From an uncultured Lachnospiraceae bacterium (lineage in GTDB: Bacteria > Bacillota > Clostridia > Lachnospirales > Lachnospiraceae), in the NCBI GenBank assembly GCA_947630875.1, contig CANRJG010000004.1, positions 1 to 64,000 of the forward strand: 64,000 nt of DNA, written 5' to 3'. The notes under the pieces are model-generated. The model saw only the letters and a list, made by a program, of their open reading frames with translations, was not told the DNA's origin and ran no database searches. Below, one piece after another: positions 16,868-25,709 of the stretch. The position numbers and the translations under genes are program-made. The first letter of the stretch is position 1. Each line of letters begins with the position of its first letter.

Positions 16868-17640
16868 TCCCCGAGTATATTGTGGTGCATGACGGCCCGC
16901 CGTCCGATGCCGCCGCCCAAAATTATTATGTGCGCTATAAGGACTACATAAAAAATGTGGCGTCCAGCGAAATTTATGCCACCTGGCCTGTGGAAACCAT
17001 CCGGGCAAATGTGCTTGCCATCATGTCCTTTACGCTGAACCGGGTATATACGGAGTGGTACCGGAACAAAGGATACGATTTTACCATCACTTCCTCTACG
17101 GCCTACGACCACAAATGGATTCCTGACCGGAACATTTTCGACAGTATTTCAGCGGTGGTGGATGAACTGTTCACCAGTTACCTGTCCCGTCCCGGCGTCC
17201 GGCAGCCGATTTTAACACAGTATTGCGACGGAAACAAAACCAGCTGTCCCAACTGGATGAGCCAGTGGGGCTCCAAAACACTGGGAGATGAGAATTACAG
17301 CGCCATTGATATTCTGCGCTATTATTACGGCGACGATATCTATATCAATGAGGCGAATATTGTTTCCGGCGTACCGGTTTCCTGGCCGGGAGAACTGCTG
17401 AAGGAAGGTTCTTCCGGTGAATCTGTCAGCCAGATACAGGAACAGCTGAACCGCATCGGGCAGGCTTATCCGAGGATTCCCCAGATTACGGTGGACGGTA
17501 TGTATGGAGCGAAGACCGCGGAGGCCGTGCGTGTGTTTCAGGAGGTCTTCGGTCTGCCGGTGACCGGCGAGGTGGACTTTAGAACCTGGTACCGCATTTC
17601 GGAAATCTATGTTGCGGTTTCCAGAATTGCAGAATTGTAA
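16858..17640 (+). CDS. sleC: SleC-like spore cortex-lytic enzyme, catalytic part
   Basis: A 260-aa product covering the enzyme region of SleC: a SpoIID-like lytic domain (about 1-155, with VETIRANVLAIMSFTLNRVY and TQYCDGNKTSCPNWMSQWGS) and a C-terminal peptidoglycan-binding domain (about 170-250, with VDGMYGAKTAEAVRVFQ). SleC degrades spore cortex during germination after Csp proteases remove its propeptide. The first possible start is TTG at 16858 (or GTG 16861), preceded at 12-15 bases by AGGGGAG, so independent translation is conceivable. The frame is -1 relative to the upstream part. Confidence 0.88.
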   Translation: MVVIPEYIVVHDGPPSDAAAQNYYVRYKDYIKNVASSEIYATWPVETIRANVLAIMSFTLNRVYTEWYRNKGYDFTITSSTAYDHKWIPDRNIFDSISAVVDELFTSYLSRPGVRQPILTQYCDGNKTSCPNWMSQWGSKTLGDENYSAIDILRYYYGDDIYINEANIVSGVPVSWPGELLKEGSSGESVSQIQEQLNRIGQAYPRIPQITVDGMYGAKTAEAVRVFQEVFGLPVTGEVDFRTWYRISEIYVAVSRIAEL

Positions 17641-17655
17641 AAAGTATGCTACACT
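17627..17655 (+). promoter_or_regulatory. Candidate promoter of the rRNA methyltransferase gene
   Basis: TTGCAG at 17627-17632 and TACACT at 17650-17655 with 17 bases between, overlapping the sleC stop. Each box matches 4 of 6 consensus bases. Confidence 0.35.
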
Positions 17656-17703
17656 TGCCGTAACGGAAAAAGATACATCAAAGAGGAAGGAAATCAGACG
17701 CAG

Positions 17704-19089
17704 ATGATCAGGCTCCCGTCGGATTTTACAGAGGAAATGCAGCAAATGCTGGGGGACGACTACCCGGCGTTTCTGCAAAGCTATGAAGACAACGTCAAAA
17801 AAGGGCTCCGGCTGAACCGGAAGAAAATTAGTCCGGACGCATGGAAACAAATCGATCCCTTTGCCTGTACGCCGGTGCCCTGGATTGACAACGGCTTTTT
17901 TTACGGGGCGGAAGCTGCGCCTTCCAGACATCCCTATTATTATGCGGGACTGTATTATCTGCAGGAAGCAAGCGCCATGACGCCGGCCAACCGGATTCCC
18001 GTTGCGCCGGACAGTAAGGTGCTGGATCTGTGCAGCGCCCCCGGCGGAAAGGCCACCGAGATCCTTTCCAGGCTTTCCGAAGACGGCCTGCTGGTGGCAA
18101 ATGATATCAGCGCTACCCGGGCAAAGGGACTGTTAAAAAATATTGAGCTCTTCGGCGGAACCCGGGCCATCGTAACCAGTGCGGATCCCGACAGCCTTGC
18201 CGCGGCTTTTGTCGGGTATTTTGACCGGATTCTGGTGGACGCCCCCTGCTCGGGCGAAGGCATGTTCCGGAAAAATCCGGGGATGGTAGCCGACTGGGAG
18301 AACTACGGGCCGGCTTACTACGCGCAGATGCAGCGCTCGATTCTGCCGGCGGCCTGTGCCATGCTGAAACCCGGCGGGATTTTAATGTACTCCACCTGCA
18401 CCTTTTCGACGGTGGAGGATGAGGAAAACGTGGAATGGCTGCTGCGGGAATTTCCGGAGCTGTCATTGATGGAAATACAGCCCTACGAGGGCTTTGCGCA
18501 GGGCCTGACGCCGAAAACGAAACCATGCGTTCGCATCTTTCCCCATAAGATGCCGGGAGAAGGCCATTTTATGGCTATGTTTCAGAAGGACGGCAGTCAG
18601 GAGACGGCAGCGCCTGCGGCAAAGACGAAAAAACGCGGCGGGGACAAATCTCTGAAACTGCTGGAAAAAAGCGATTTCTTTTCGTTTCTGAAAGACTGCG
18701 GCCTTACGGATATCCGCCCGGAAGATCTGTCTGTGATCAACGGGTACGTATCTTATTTCAGGGATGCGCCGGCGCTGCCGGAGAAGATGCACATTCTGCG
18801 GAAAGGACTGCTGCTGGGACAGGTAAAAAACAATAAATTTGCCCCTTCCCAGGCGCTGGCCATGGCGCTGGATCCCGGCAAATATTCCAATGTGCTGGGA
18901 CTGGATCTGCAGGACGAACGGGTGCTGCGCTATTTAAAGGGAGAAACCATTCAGGCTGAGACGGACAGCGGCTACGCGCTGGTCTGCGTGGATGGATTCC
19001 CTTTAGGCTGGGCCAAAGCGGAGGGCAGCCGGCTGAAAAACAAATATCTGCCGGGCTGGCGTCTGCAGCCCGCACTGCACGATAGATGA
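17704..19089 (+). CDS. RsmB/NOP-family rRNA cytosine-C5 methyltransferase (RsmF/YebU-like)
   Basis: A 461-aa SAM-dependent RNA methyltransferase. The SAM motif CSAPGGKA is near residue 110, the motif IV catalytic site DAPCSGEGMFRKNP near 179 and the second cysteine in YSTCTFS near 229; the FRKNPG sequence is typical of RsmF. A C-terminal PUA-like region (about 300-461) follows. It likely makes m5C in 16S rRNA. GAGGAAGGAAATC precedes ATG 17704. The next gene begins 10 bases after its stop. Confidence 0.92.
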   Translation: MIRLPSDFTEEMQQMLGDDYPAFLQSYEDNVKKGLRLNRKKISPDAWKQIDPFACTPVPWIDNGFFYGAEAAPSRHPYYYAGLYYLQEASAMTPANRIPVAPDSKVLDLCSAPGGKATEILSRLSEDGLLVANDISATRAKGLLKNIELFGGTRAIVTSADPDSLAAAFVGYFDRILVDAPCSGEGMFRKNPGMVADWENYGPAYYAQMQRSILPAACAMLKPGGILMYSTCTFSTVEDEENVEWLLREFPELSLMEIQPYEGFAQGLTPKTKPCVRIFPHKMPGEGHFMAMFQKDGSQETAAPAAKTKKRGGDKSLKLLEKSDFFSFLKDCGLTDIRPEDLSVINGYVSYFRDAPALPEKMHILRKGLLLGQVKNNKFAPSQALAMALDPGKYSNVLGLDLQDERVLRYLKGETIQAETDSGYALVCVDGFPLGWAKAEGSRLKNKYLPGWRLQPALHDR

Positions 19090-19098
19090 GGAAACATT

Positions 19099-19767
19099 AT
19101 GGGATTAAATACGGAACAAATACGGGAGGCCTTTGACGCCGTCCTCTTTGATATGGATGGTACGCTGGTGGATTCTATGTGGATCTGGGATCAGGTGGAT
19201 ATCGATTTTCTGGCGCGCTATGGCATTACGCCGCCGCCGGGCTTAAAAGCTGCCATCGAAGGCATGAGCTATCATGAAACGGCGGATTATTTTAAAGCGG
19301 CCTTTCATCTGCAGGAAACGCCGGAAGAAATTATTGAAATCTGGAATGAAATGGCCTATGAACAGTATGCCCATGCGGTGCCTGCCAAGGAAGGCCTGCA
19401 GACCTTTTTAGATTTTCTGCGGGAAAACGGCATTAAAACCGCGATCTGCACCAGCAATTCCCTGTATTTGACCCGGGCAGTGTTAAATAAGTACCCCTGG
19501 CTGGACCGGATGGATACCATCATCACCTCTGATCTGGTGAAAAAAGGAAAGCCCAATCCGGACGTGTATCTGACCGCCGCTGCCCATCTGGGAGCGGATC
19601 CGGCCCGCTGCCTCGTGTTCGAAGATCTGCCCAACGGCATACTGGCAGGCAGAAACGCCGGAATGACCACCTGCACGCTGGATGATTCCTTCAGCCTGCA
19701 TCTGCTGGAACGGAAACGGGAACTGGCGGATTATTACATACATGACTACAGAGAACTGCTGCCGTAA
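19099..19767 (+). CDS. HAD-superfamily phosphatase, beta-phosphoglucomutase-like
   Basis: A 222-aa haloacid-dehalogenase enzyme with the nucleophile motif LFDMDGTLVDS (Asp18, Asp20), a cap domain, a motif II Ser/Thr in CTSN, and KKGKPNPDVYL plus VFEDLPNGILAG for the Lys and acidic motifs. Such proteins dephosphorylate or mutate small sugar phosphates; the substrate cannot be told from sequence. GAGGAAACATT precedes the start, 10 bases after the methyltransferase gene. Confidence 0.9.
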   Translation: MGLNTEQIREAFDAVLFDMDGTLVDSMWIWDQVDIDFLARYGITPPPGLKAAIEGMSYHETADYFKAAFHLQETPEEIIEIWNEMAYEQYAHAVPAKEGLQTFLDFLRENGIKTAICTSNSLYLTRAVLNKYPWLDRMDTIITSDLVKKGKPNPDVYLTAAAHLGADPARCLVFEDLPNGILAGRNAGMTTCTLDDSFSLHLLERKRELADYYIHDYRELLP

Positions 19768-19809
19768 TCCAAAAGCGGCGCCATACAGCAAAAGAAAACG
19801 GGAACGACC

Positions 19810-21681
19810 ATGGCTTATTTACCGCTGACAGTGGAGGAAATGAAACAACAGCATATTACGCAGCCGGATTTTGTCTACGTGATCGGCGATGCGTACATCG
19901 ATCATCCCAGCTTCGGTCCCGCGATTATCTCCCGGGTGTTGCAGTCCCGGGGCTATTCTGTCTGCATCATTTCACAGCCGGACTGGAAAGACGACGCCTC
20001 CGTGCAGGTCTTCGGAAAACCCCGGCTGGGTTTCCTGGTGTGCTCCGGCAACATGGATTCCATGGTCAATCATTATACCGTGGCAAAAAAACGGCGCTCT
20101 TTTGATGCGTATACGCCGGGCGGCGCCATGGGAAAACGGCCGGATTACGCCCTGCCGGTGTACGGCAATCTGATTCGCAGAGTTTATAAGGACGTGCCCA
20201 TTATCATCGGCGGCATTGAAGCAAGCTTAAGACGGCTGGCCCATTATGATTACTGGTCGGATAAAGTGAAGCGTTCCGTGCTGCTGGATGCGGCGGCGGA
20301 TCTTTTGATCTACGGCATGGGTGAGAAGGCCATTGTGGAAATCGCGGACTGTCTGAAGGCCGGGATTCCGGTTTCGGAAATCAGCTTTGTGAAGGGGACG
20401 GTCTACCGCAGCCGCCGGACGGATCAGGTGCAGGAGGGCATCCTGCTGCCGGATTTTGCGGCGGTCAGCACGAACAAGCGAAGCTATGCGGAAAGCTTCC
20501 GGATCCAGGATCAGAATACGGATCCCTTTCATGCAAAGCCGCTGATCGAGGCATATCCCCATCAGGTTTATGTGATACAAAATCCCCCGCAAATGCCTCT
20601 GACGACCCAGGAGATGGACGACGTTTACGATCTGCCTTATATGCGGGATGTGCATCCGCTGCTGGCGGCCAAAGGCAAGGTTGCGGCCATCGACGAGGTG
20701 AAATTCAGCATTACCTCCAACCGGGGCTGTTTCGGGGGATGTCATTTCTGTTCCCTGAATTTTCATCAGGGCCGGATCCTGCAGGTGCGTTCCCATGCAT
20801 CGATTCTGAAAGAAGCGAAGCTGATGACCAAAGATCCTGCCTTTAAGGGATATATTCATGACGTAGGCGGCCCCACCGCGAATTTCCGGGTGCCTGCCTG
20901 CGGGAAACAGAAGACAAAAGGCGCCTGCCCGGACAAAAGCTGTCTGGGATTTTCCCGCTGTCCGGCCTTAAAAGCCGATCACAGCGATTATCTGGCGCTG
21001 CTGGCCAAACTCCGGGCCCTGCCGGGGGTCAAAAAAGTATTTATCCGCAGCGGACTGCGGTTTGATTATATTATGTACGATCCGGACGACCGGTTTTTAA
21101 AAACCGTCTGCACCCACCATGTCAGCGGACAGCTGCGGGTGGCGCCGGAGCATGTGTCGGACCGGGTGCTGCAGGCCATGGGCAAACCGCCTCATAAAAT
21201 TTACGAGCAGTTTATCCGCCGGGTGGAGAAACTGCAGATCAATCAGAAAAAGGGACAGTATATTGTGCCGTATCTCATGTCCTCTCATCCGGGGGCCACG
21301 CTGGAGGATGCGGTGCAGCTGGCGGAATATCTGCGGGATATCCGGTACATGCCGGAGCAGGTACAGGATTTTTATCCTACGCCTTCCACCCTGTCTACCT
21401 GTATGTATTACACGGGACTGGATCCGCGCAGTATGAAGCCGGTGTATGTGGCGAAAAATCCCCATGAAAAGGCTATGCAGCGCGCGCTGATGCAGTACCG
21501 GAAGCCGGAAAACTATGCGCTGGTCAAAGAAGCGCTGCTGTGCTGCGGCAGAGGCGACCTGATCGGCTGTACGCCCCAGTGCCTGATACTGCCGCGGCAG
21601 AATACCGGCAAAGGAGGAAGGCCGGTACCTGAGAAACAAGGAGGAAACGCGCATGAGAGAACTCGCCGTCGGCACAAATGA
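19810..21681 (+). CDS. YgiQ-family (UPF0313) radical SAM protein
   Basis: A 623-aa protein. The radical SAM cluster motif CFGGCHFC lies near residues 307-314, preceded by a B12-binding-like N-terminal part, with IIIGGIEASLRRLAHYDYWSDKVKRSVL characteristic of YgiQ. The reaction is unknown for the family. A C-terminal tail after the UPF0313 domain is basic and low-complexity, and its last 29 bases overlap the rluA-like gene. The ATG follows ACGGGAACGACC. Confidence 0.92.
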   Translation: MAYLPLTVEEMKQQHITQPDFVYVIGDAYIDHPSFGPAIISRVLQSRGYSVCIISQPDWKDDASVQVFGKPRLGFLVCSGNMDSMVNHYTVAKKRRSFDAYTPGGAMGKRPDYALPVYGNLIRRVYKDVPIIIGGIEASLRRLAHYDYWSDKVKRSVLLDAAADLLIYGMGEKAIVEIADCLKAGIPVSEISFVKGTVYRSRRTDQVQEGILLPDFAAVSTNKRSYAESFRIQDQNTDPFHAKPLIEAYPHQVYVIQNPPQMPLTTQEMDDVYDLPYMRDVHPLLAAKGKVAAIDEVKFSITSNRGCFGGCHFCSLNFHQGRILQVRSHASILKEAKLMTKDPAFKGYIHDVGGPTANFRVPACGKQKTKGACPDKSCLGFSRCPALKADHSDYLALLAKLRALPGVKKVFIRSGLRFDYIMYDPDDRFLKTVCTHHVSGQLRVAPEHVSDRVLQAMGKPPHKIYEQFIRRVEKLQINQKKGQYIVPYLMSSHPGATLEDAVQLAEYLRDIRYMPEQVQDFYPTPSTLSTCMYYTGLDPRSMKPVYVAKNPHEKAMQRALMQYRKPENYALVKEALLCCGRGDLIGCTPQCLILPRQNTGKGGRPVPEKQGGNAHERTRRRHK

Positions 21682-22615
21682 GGCCGGCCAGCGGCTGGAC
21701 AAGCTGCTGCGCAAATATATGCAGTTGGCGCCGGACGGCTTTCTGTACAAAATGCTGCGCAAGAAAAATATTGTTTTAAACGGAAAAAAAGCCACCGGAA
21801 AGGAAATGCTGCAGGAGCAGGACCGGATCACCCTCTATCTTTCGGAAGAAACCATCCGCGGCTTTCAGAAAACCATTGTGATGCCGGCGCATGTTCCCAT
21901 GCCGGACATCCTGTATGAGGACGCCCAGGTGCTGATTTTGAACAAACCCTGCGGTATGCTGTCCCAGAAGGCGGCCCCCGGCGATCTGTCCATGATCGAC
22001 ATCGCCATCGCCTATCTGATTTCCGACGGAACACTGACGGAAGAACAGATGAAATCCTTCCGTCCGGGGATCTGTAACCGGCTGGACCGCAATACCAGCG
22101 GCATCGTCGTAGTGGGAAAGACCCTGGGCGCCCTGAAACTCTGCAACCGGCTGATTGCGGACAAAAGCGTGCGGAAGCTCTATCTGACAGTTGTGGAAGG
22201 CCGGATGACCAAGCCTGTGCATGTGGGGGCTTATCTGCGGAAGGAAGCGGGGAATCAGGCCGTCATCCTTGACAGGCCCGAAGAGGGAGCTAAATGGATG
22301 GAGAGCGCATACGTGCCCCTGGGGTATACCGGAACCCGGACCGTGCTGCAGGTGGAACTCTTCACCGGCCGGACCCATCAGATCCGGGCCCATTTAAGCC
22401 ACATCGGGCATCCGGTGGCAGGGGATTTCAAATACAATCCGAAGGCGGCAAAAAGCGGCCTGAAACATCAGCTGCTCCATTCCTATTGTATGATTTTTCC
22501 GGAGGAACCACAGCTGGGCGCCCTTTCCGGCAAGACCATTACCGCGCCGCTGCCGGAAGCATTTCGGGAATATCTGCCGTACTGCGGCGAAAATATTATC
22601 AAAAACAACAGGTGA
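21653..22615 (+). CDS. RluA-family pseudouridine synthase
   Basis: A 320-aa enzyme with an N-terminal S4 RNA-binding domain (about 12-60, AGQRLDKLLRKYM) and the catalytic domain carrying RLDRNTSGIVVVGKT with the essential Asp near 145; later RTHQIRAHL and HQLLH complete the RluA/RluC pattern. It isomerises uridines in 23S rRNA or tRNA; the target cannot be assigned (RluC/RluD-like). Translation starts inside the ygiQ gene after AAGGAGGAAACGC. Confidence 0.93.
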   Translation: MRELAVGTNEAGQRLDKLLRKYMQLAPDGFLYKMLRKKNIVLNGKKATGKEMLQEQDRITLYLSEETIRGFQKTIVMPAHVPMPDILYEDAQVLILNKPCGMLSQKAAPGDLSMIDIAIAYLISDGTLTEEQMKSFRPGICNRLDRNTSGIVVVGKTLGALKLCNRLIADKSVRKLYLTVVEGRMTKPVHVGAYLRKEAGNQAVILDRPEEGAKWMESAYVPLGYTGTRTVLQVELFTGRTHQIRAHLSHIGHPVAGDFKYNPKAAKSGLKHQLLHSYCMIFPEEPQLGALSGKTITAPLPEAFREYLPYCGENIIKNNR

Positions 22616-22619
22616 AACT

Positions 22620-23168
22620 ATGGCAACATGGTCATCGAGAGGTCTTCGGGGCTCCGGCCTCGAGGATCTGATCAACCGGACAAACGAAAGATACATCGAG
22701 CAGGGACTGGCGCTGATCCAGAAGATTCCCACCCCCATTACCCCTGTGAACATCGATCAGGAAAACCGGCATATAACGCTGGCGTATTTCGATAAGCGGA
22801 GTACCGTGGATTATATCGGAGTGGTACAGGGGGTGGCCGTCTGTTTTGACGCCAAGGAATGCGCTACCGATACCTTTGCGCTTTCCAATATCCACGCGCA
22901 CCAGATGGAGTTTATGGAACAGTTTGAGCGGCAGGGGGGCGTAGCCTTTCTGATTATCCATTATACCGCCAAAGGGGAAATCATTTATCTTTCGTTTCGG
23001 ACCGTGATGCGGTTCTGGAACCGGATGAAAAACGGCGGCCGGAAGAGCTTCCGCTACGACGAGCTGGAGCAGATCGACCTGATCCGGCCGGAAAATACCG
23101 TGCCGGTGCATTATCTGCCGGCCCTTGCCAAAGACATCGCATCCAGAGACGGCCAATGGTGGCAGTGA
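22620..23168 (+). CDS. recU: Holliday junction resolvase RecU
   Basis: A 182-aa endonuclease that cuts four-way junctions in recombinational repair and chromosome segregation of Firmicutes. Family blocks seen: a basic N-terminus with RGLRGSGLEDLINRTNERY, the catalytic region RSTVDYIGVVQG...FDAKEC with its acidic and Lys residues, and HQMEFMEQFERQGGVAFLII. At 182 aa it is slightly shorter than Bacillus RecU (about 200). It lies 4 bases after the pseudouridine synthase gene. Confidence 0.92.
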   Translation: MATWSSRGLRGSGLEDLINRTNERYIEQGLALIQKIPTPITPVNIDQENRHITLAYFDKRSTVDYIGVVQGVAVCFDAKECATDTFALSNIHAHQMEFMEQFERQGGVAFLIIHYTAKGEIIYLSFRTVMRFWNRMKNGGRKSFRYDELEQIDLIRPENTVPVHYLPALAKDIASRDGQWWQ

Positions 23169-23179
23169 AAGGACATAAT

Positions 23180-25045
23180 ATGAGAAAAACAGCATTGACC
23201 CACAGACAGCTGATGTCCGTGGAAAAGCCTGCAAGATATATCGGAAACGAACGAAACAGCGTCATCAAGGACCCGGACAAAATGAAAACCCGTTTTGTCA
23301 TGTGCTTCCCGGATGTCTATGAGATCGGCATGTCCTATCTGGGCATCCAGATCATTTACGATCTGCTGAACCAAAGGGAAAGCACGTATTGCGAACGGGT
23401 GTATTCTCCCTGGCTGGATCTGGACGCGCTGATGCGGAAGGAACAGATCCCACTGTTTTCTCTGGAAACCCAGACCCCCGTCCGGCAGTTCGATTTTCTG
23501 GGCATTACCCTGCAGTATGAAATGTGTTATACCAATATTCTGCAGGTGTTGGATCTTTCCGGGATCCCGCTGTATGCGAAGGACCGGACGGAAGAAGATC
23601 CCCTTGTGATCGGGGGCGGCCCCTGCGCTTACAATCCGGAGCCCATCGCGGATTTTTTTGATCTCTTTAATTTCGGTGAGGCGGAGAGCACCATGGACGA
23701 TATCATGGACTGCTATGAGGCCTGCAAAGACAAAGGACTTGGCCGGATAGAAACGCTGAAAGCCCTGGCACAGGTGCCGGGGGTATATGTGCCGGCCTTT
23801 TACGACGTAACTTACAACAGCGACGGTACCATTTCCGCCTTTACCCCCAACTGCAGCGAGGCGCCTGCCGTGGTGAAACGGCAGCTGCCTTCCGATTTGA
23901 AAGGAAGCGTTTACCCGGTGAAACCGGTGGTGCCCTTCATTCAGGTGACCCAGGACCGGATGGTGCTGGAAATCCAGCGGGGCTGTATCCGGGGCTGCCG
24001 CTTCTGTCAGGCCGGTATGGTGTACCGGCCGCTGCGGGAACGCTCTCTGGAAGAACTGAAGGCTTACGCGCAGGAACTGTTTGACAATACCGGCTATGAC
24101 GAAATTACTTTAAGTTCCTTAAGTTCCAGCGATTACCGGTACCTGCCGGAGCTGATCGACTTTCTCATTGAACAGCTGGGAAGCCGCTATGTGAATATTT
24201 CGCTGCCTTCGCTGCGCATCGACGCCTTTTCACTGGACGTGATGCGCCGGGTGCAGGATGTGAAAAAAAGCTCCCTGACCTTCGCGCCGGAAGCGGGCTC
24301 TCAGCGGATGCGGGACGTGATCAACAAAGGGCTGGATGAAGAAACCATACTGGAGGGAGCAAAAAATGCCTTCGCAGGGGGCTGGAACAAGGTGAAGCTC
24401 TATTTTATGCTGGGACTGCCTTCGGAAATGGAAGAGGATATCAAAGGCATCGCCTATCTTTCCGAAAAAATCGCCGAATGTTACTATGACCTGCCGAAGG
24501 AGCAGCGCAGCGGGCGCTGTCAGGTTACGGCCAGTTCCTCCTTTTTCGTACCGAAGCCCTTTACGCCCTTCCAGTGGGCAAAAATGGACAGGAAGGAATC
24601 TTTTCTGGAGAAAGCGGCCATGGTCCATCAGACCTTTCTGGAGCAGAAAAACCGCAAGAGTTTAAAATACAACTGGCATGAGGCGGATCTGTCGGTACTG
24701 GAGGGCATCTTTGCCCGGGGAGACCGGAGACTGTCCGCCGTGATTGAACGCGCGTACCGCAAAGGCGCGAAATTTGACGCCTGGAGCGAATATTTTATCC
24801 CGGAATACTGGGAGCAGGCTTTTGCGGAATGTGGTATCGACCCGGACTTTTATGTGCACCGGGAACGTTCGTATGAAGAAATCCTGCCCTGGGATTTCAT
24901 TGATATCGGCGTTTCCAAGGCCTTTCTGATCCGGGAAAATGAAAAAGCAAAGCAGGGAAAGGTCACGGCACACTGCAGGAAAGCCTGCGCGGGCTGCGGC
25001 GCTGTCAGCTTCAAAGGAGGTGTCTGCGTTGAAACTGCGGATTAA
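23180..25045 (+). CDS. B12-binding radical SAM protein (TIGR03960 type)
   Basis: A 621-aa protein with an N-terminal cobalamin-binding-like domain and a radical SAM core; the cluster motif CIRGCRFC is near residues 268-275, preceded by QRG. Clostridia keep it with the next gene, rng and rplU. The function is unknown, possibly RNA or ribosome modification. ATG 23180 is chosen over 23156 since AAAGGA lies 6 bases before it; the longer form runs into recU. The C-terminus is cysteine-rich (HCRKACAGCGAVSFKGGVC), a possible extra Fe-S or metal site. Confidence 0.9.
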   Translation: MRKTALTHRQLMSVEKPARYIGNERNSVIKDPDKMKTRFVMCFPDVYEIGMSYLGIQIIYDLLNQRESTYCERVYSPWLDLDALMRKEQIPLFSLETQTPVRQFDFLGITLQYEMCYTNILQVLDLSGIPLYAKDRTEEDPLVIGGGPCAYNPEPIADFFDLFNFGEAESTMDDIMDCYEACKDKGLGRIETLKALAQVPGVYVPAFYDVTYNSDGTISAFTPNCSEAPAVVKRQLPSDLKGSVYPVKPVVPFIQVTQDRMVLEIQRGCIRGCRFCQAGMVYRPLRERSLEELKAYAQELFDNTGYDEITLSSLSSSDYRYLPELIDFLIEQLGSRYVNISLPSLRIDAFSLDVMRRVQDVKKSSLTFAPEAGSQRMRDVINKGLDEETILEGAKNAFAGGWNKVKLYFMLGLPSEMEEDIKGIAYLSEKIAECYYDLPKEQRSGRCQVTASSSFFVPKPFTPFQWAKMDRKESFLEKAAMVHQTFLEQKNRKSLKYNWHEADLSVLEGIFARGDRRLSAVIERAYRKGAKFDAWSEYFIPEYWEQAFAECGIDPDFYVHRERSYEEILPWDFIDIGVSKAFLIRENEKAKQGKVTAHCRKACAGCGAVSFKGGVCVETAD

Positions 25046-25709
25046 ATTTGCAAAAGAGGGCCTGATGCAGTATGTGGGCCATCTGGATCTGATGCGCTGT
25101 TTTCAGAAAGCCATCGTCCGGGCGAAACTGCCGGTGGCATATTCCGCCGGATTTCATCCCCATCAGATTCTCAGCTTTGCGGCGCCGTTAGGGATCGGCC
25201 TTTGTTCTGACGCGGAATATTTTGATCTGGAACTGACCGAACCGGTGGAAACGGTGCAGATGATGGCAGATCTGAATGCCCAGATGCCGGAAGGCCTGAC
25301 GGTGAAAGACGCCGTATATCTGGCGGAGGGCGCTAAAAACGCCATGGCGCTGGTGGCCGCCTGTGATTATGTGATTACGGCGGATCGGCCGGACTTTGAT
25401 TATTCCGTATTTGCCGGATGGACGGCGTTGCGATCGCTTCTGATTACCAAAAAGACGAAAAAAGCGGAGCGTACCATAGATATCCTGCCCATGATTTATG
25501 TATTTCAGCCGGAAGAAAATCGGATTTTTACGAGGCTGGCCTCCGGCAGCGCCGCCAATCTGAAACCGGCGGAAATGATGGATGCCCTGACGAAAGCCTT
25601 AGGCTGCGGCTGCGGCGGGGAAGATTTCCTGTACCGCCGGACCGAAATCTATGCAAAAAAGGAAGACGGCGGATTTATTCCTCTGGGGGAAGCCGCCGGC
25701 GGAGCGTAA
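25029..25709 (+). CDS. TIGR03936 (DUF2344) radical-SAM-associated protein
   Basis: A 226-aa protein beginning KLRIKFAKEGLMQYVGHLDLMRCF, the standard start of this family, which accompanies (or is fused to) TIGR03960 radical SAM proteins. The start is TTG 25029: AAAGGAGGTG stands 6 bases before it, and the family match begins right there, while the ATG at 24939 would add 30 unrelated residues from the overlapping gene. It overlaps the upstream gene by 17 bases and abuts rng directly. Molecular role unknown. Confidence 0.88.
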   Translation: MKLRIKFAKEGLMQYVGHLDLMRCFQKAIVRAKLPVAYSAGFHPHQILSFAAPLGIGLCSDAEYFDLELTEPVETVQMMADLNAQMPEGLTVKDAVYLAEGAKNAMALVAACDYVITADRPDFDYSVFAGWTALRSLLITKKTKKAERTIDILPMIYVFQPEENRIFTRLASGSAANLKPAEMMDALTKALGCGCGGEDFLYRRTEIYAKKEDGGFIPLGEAAGGA

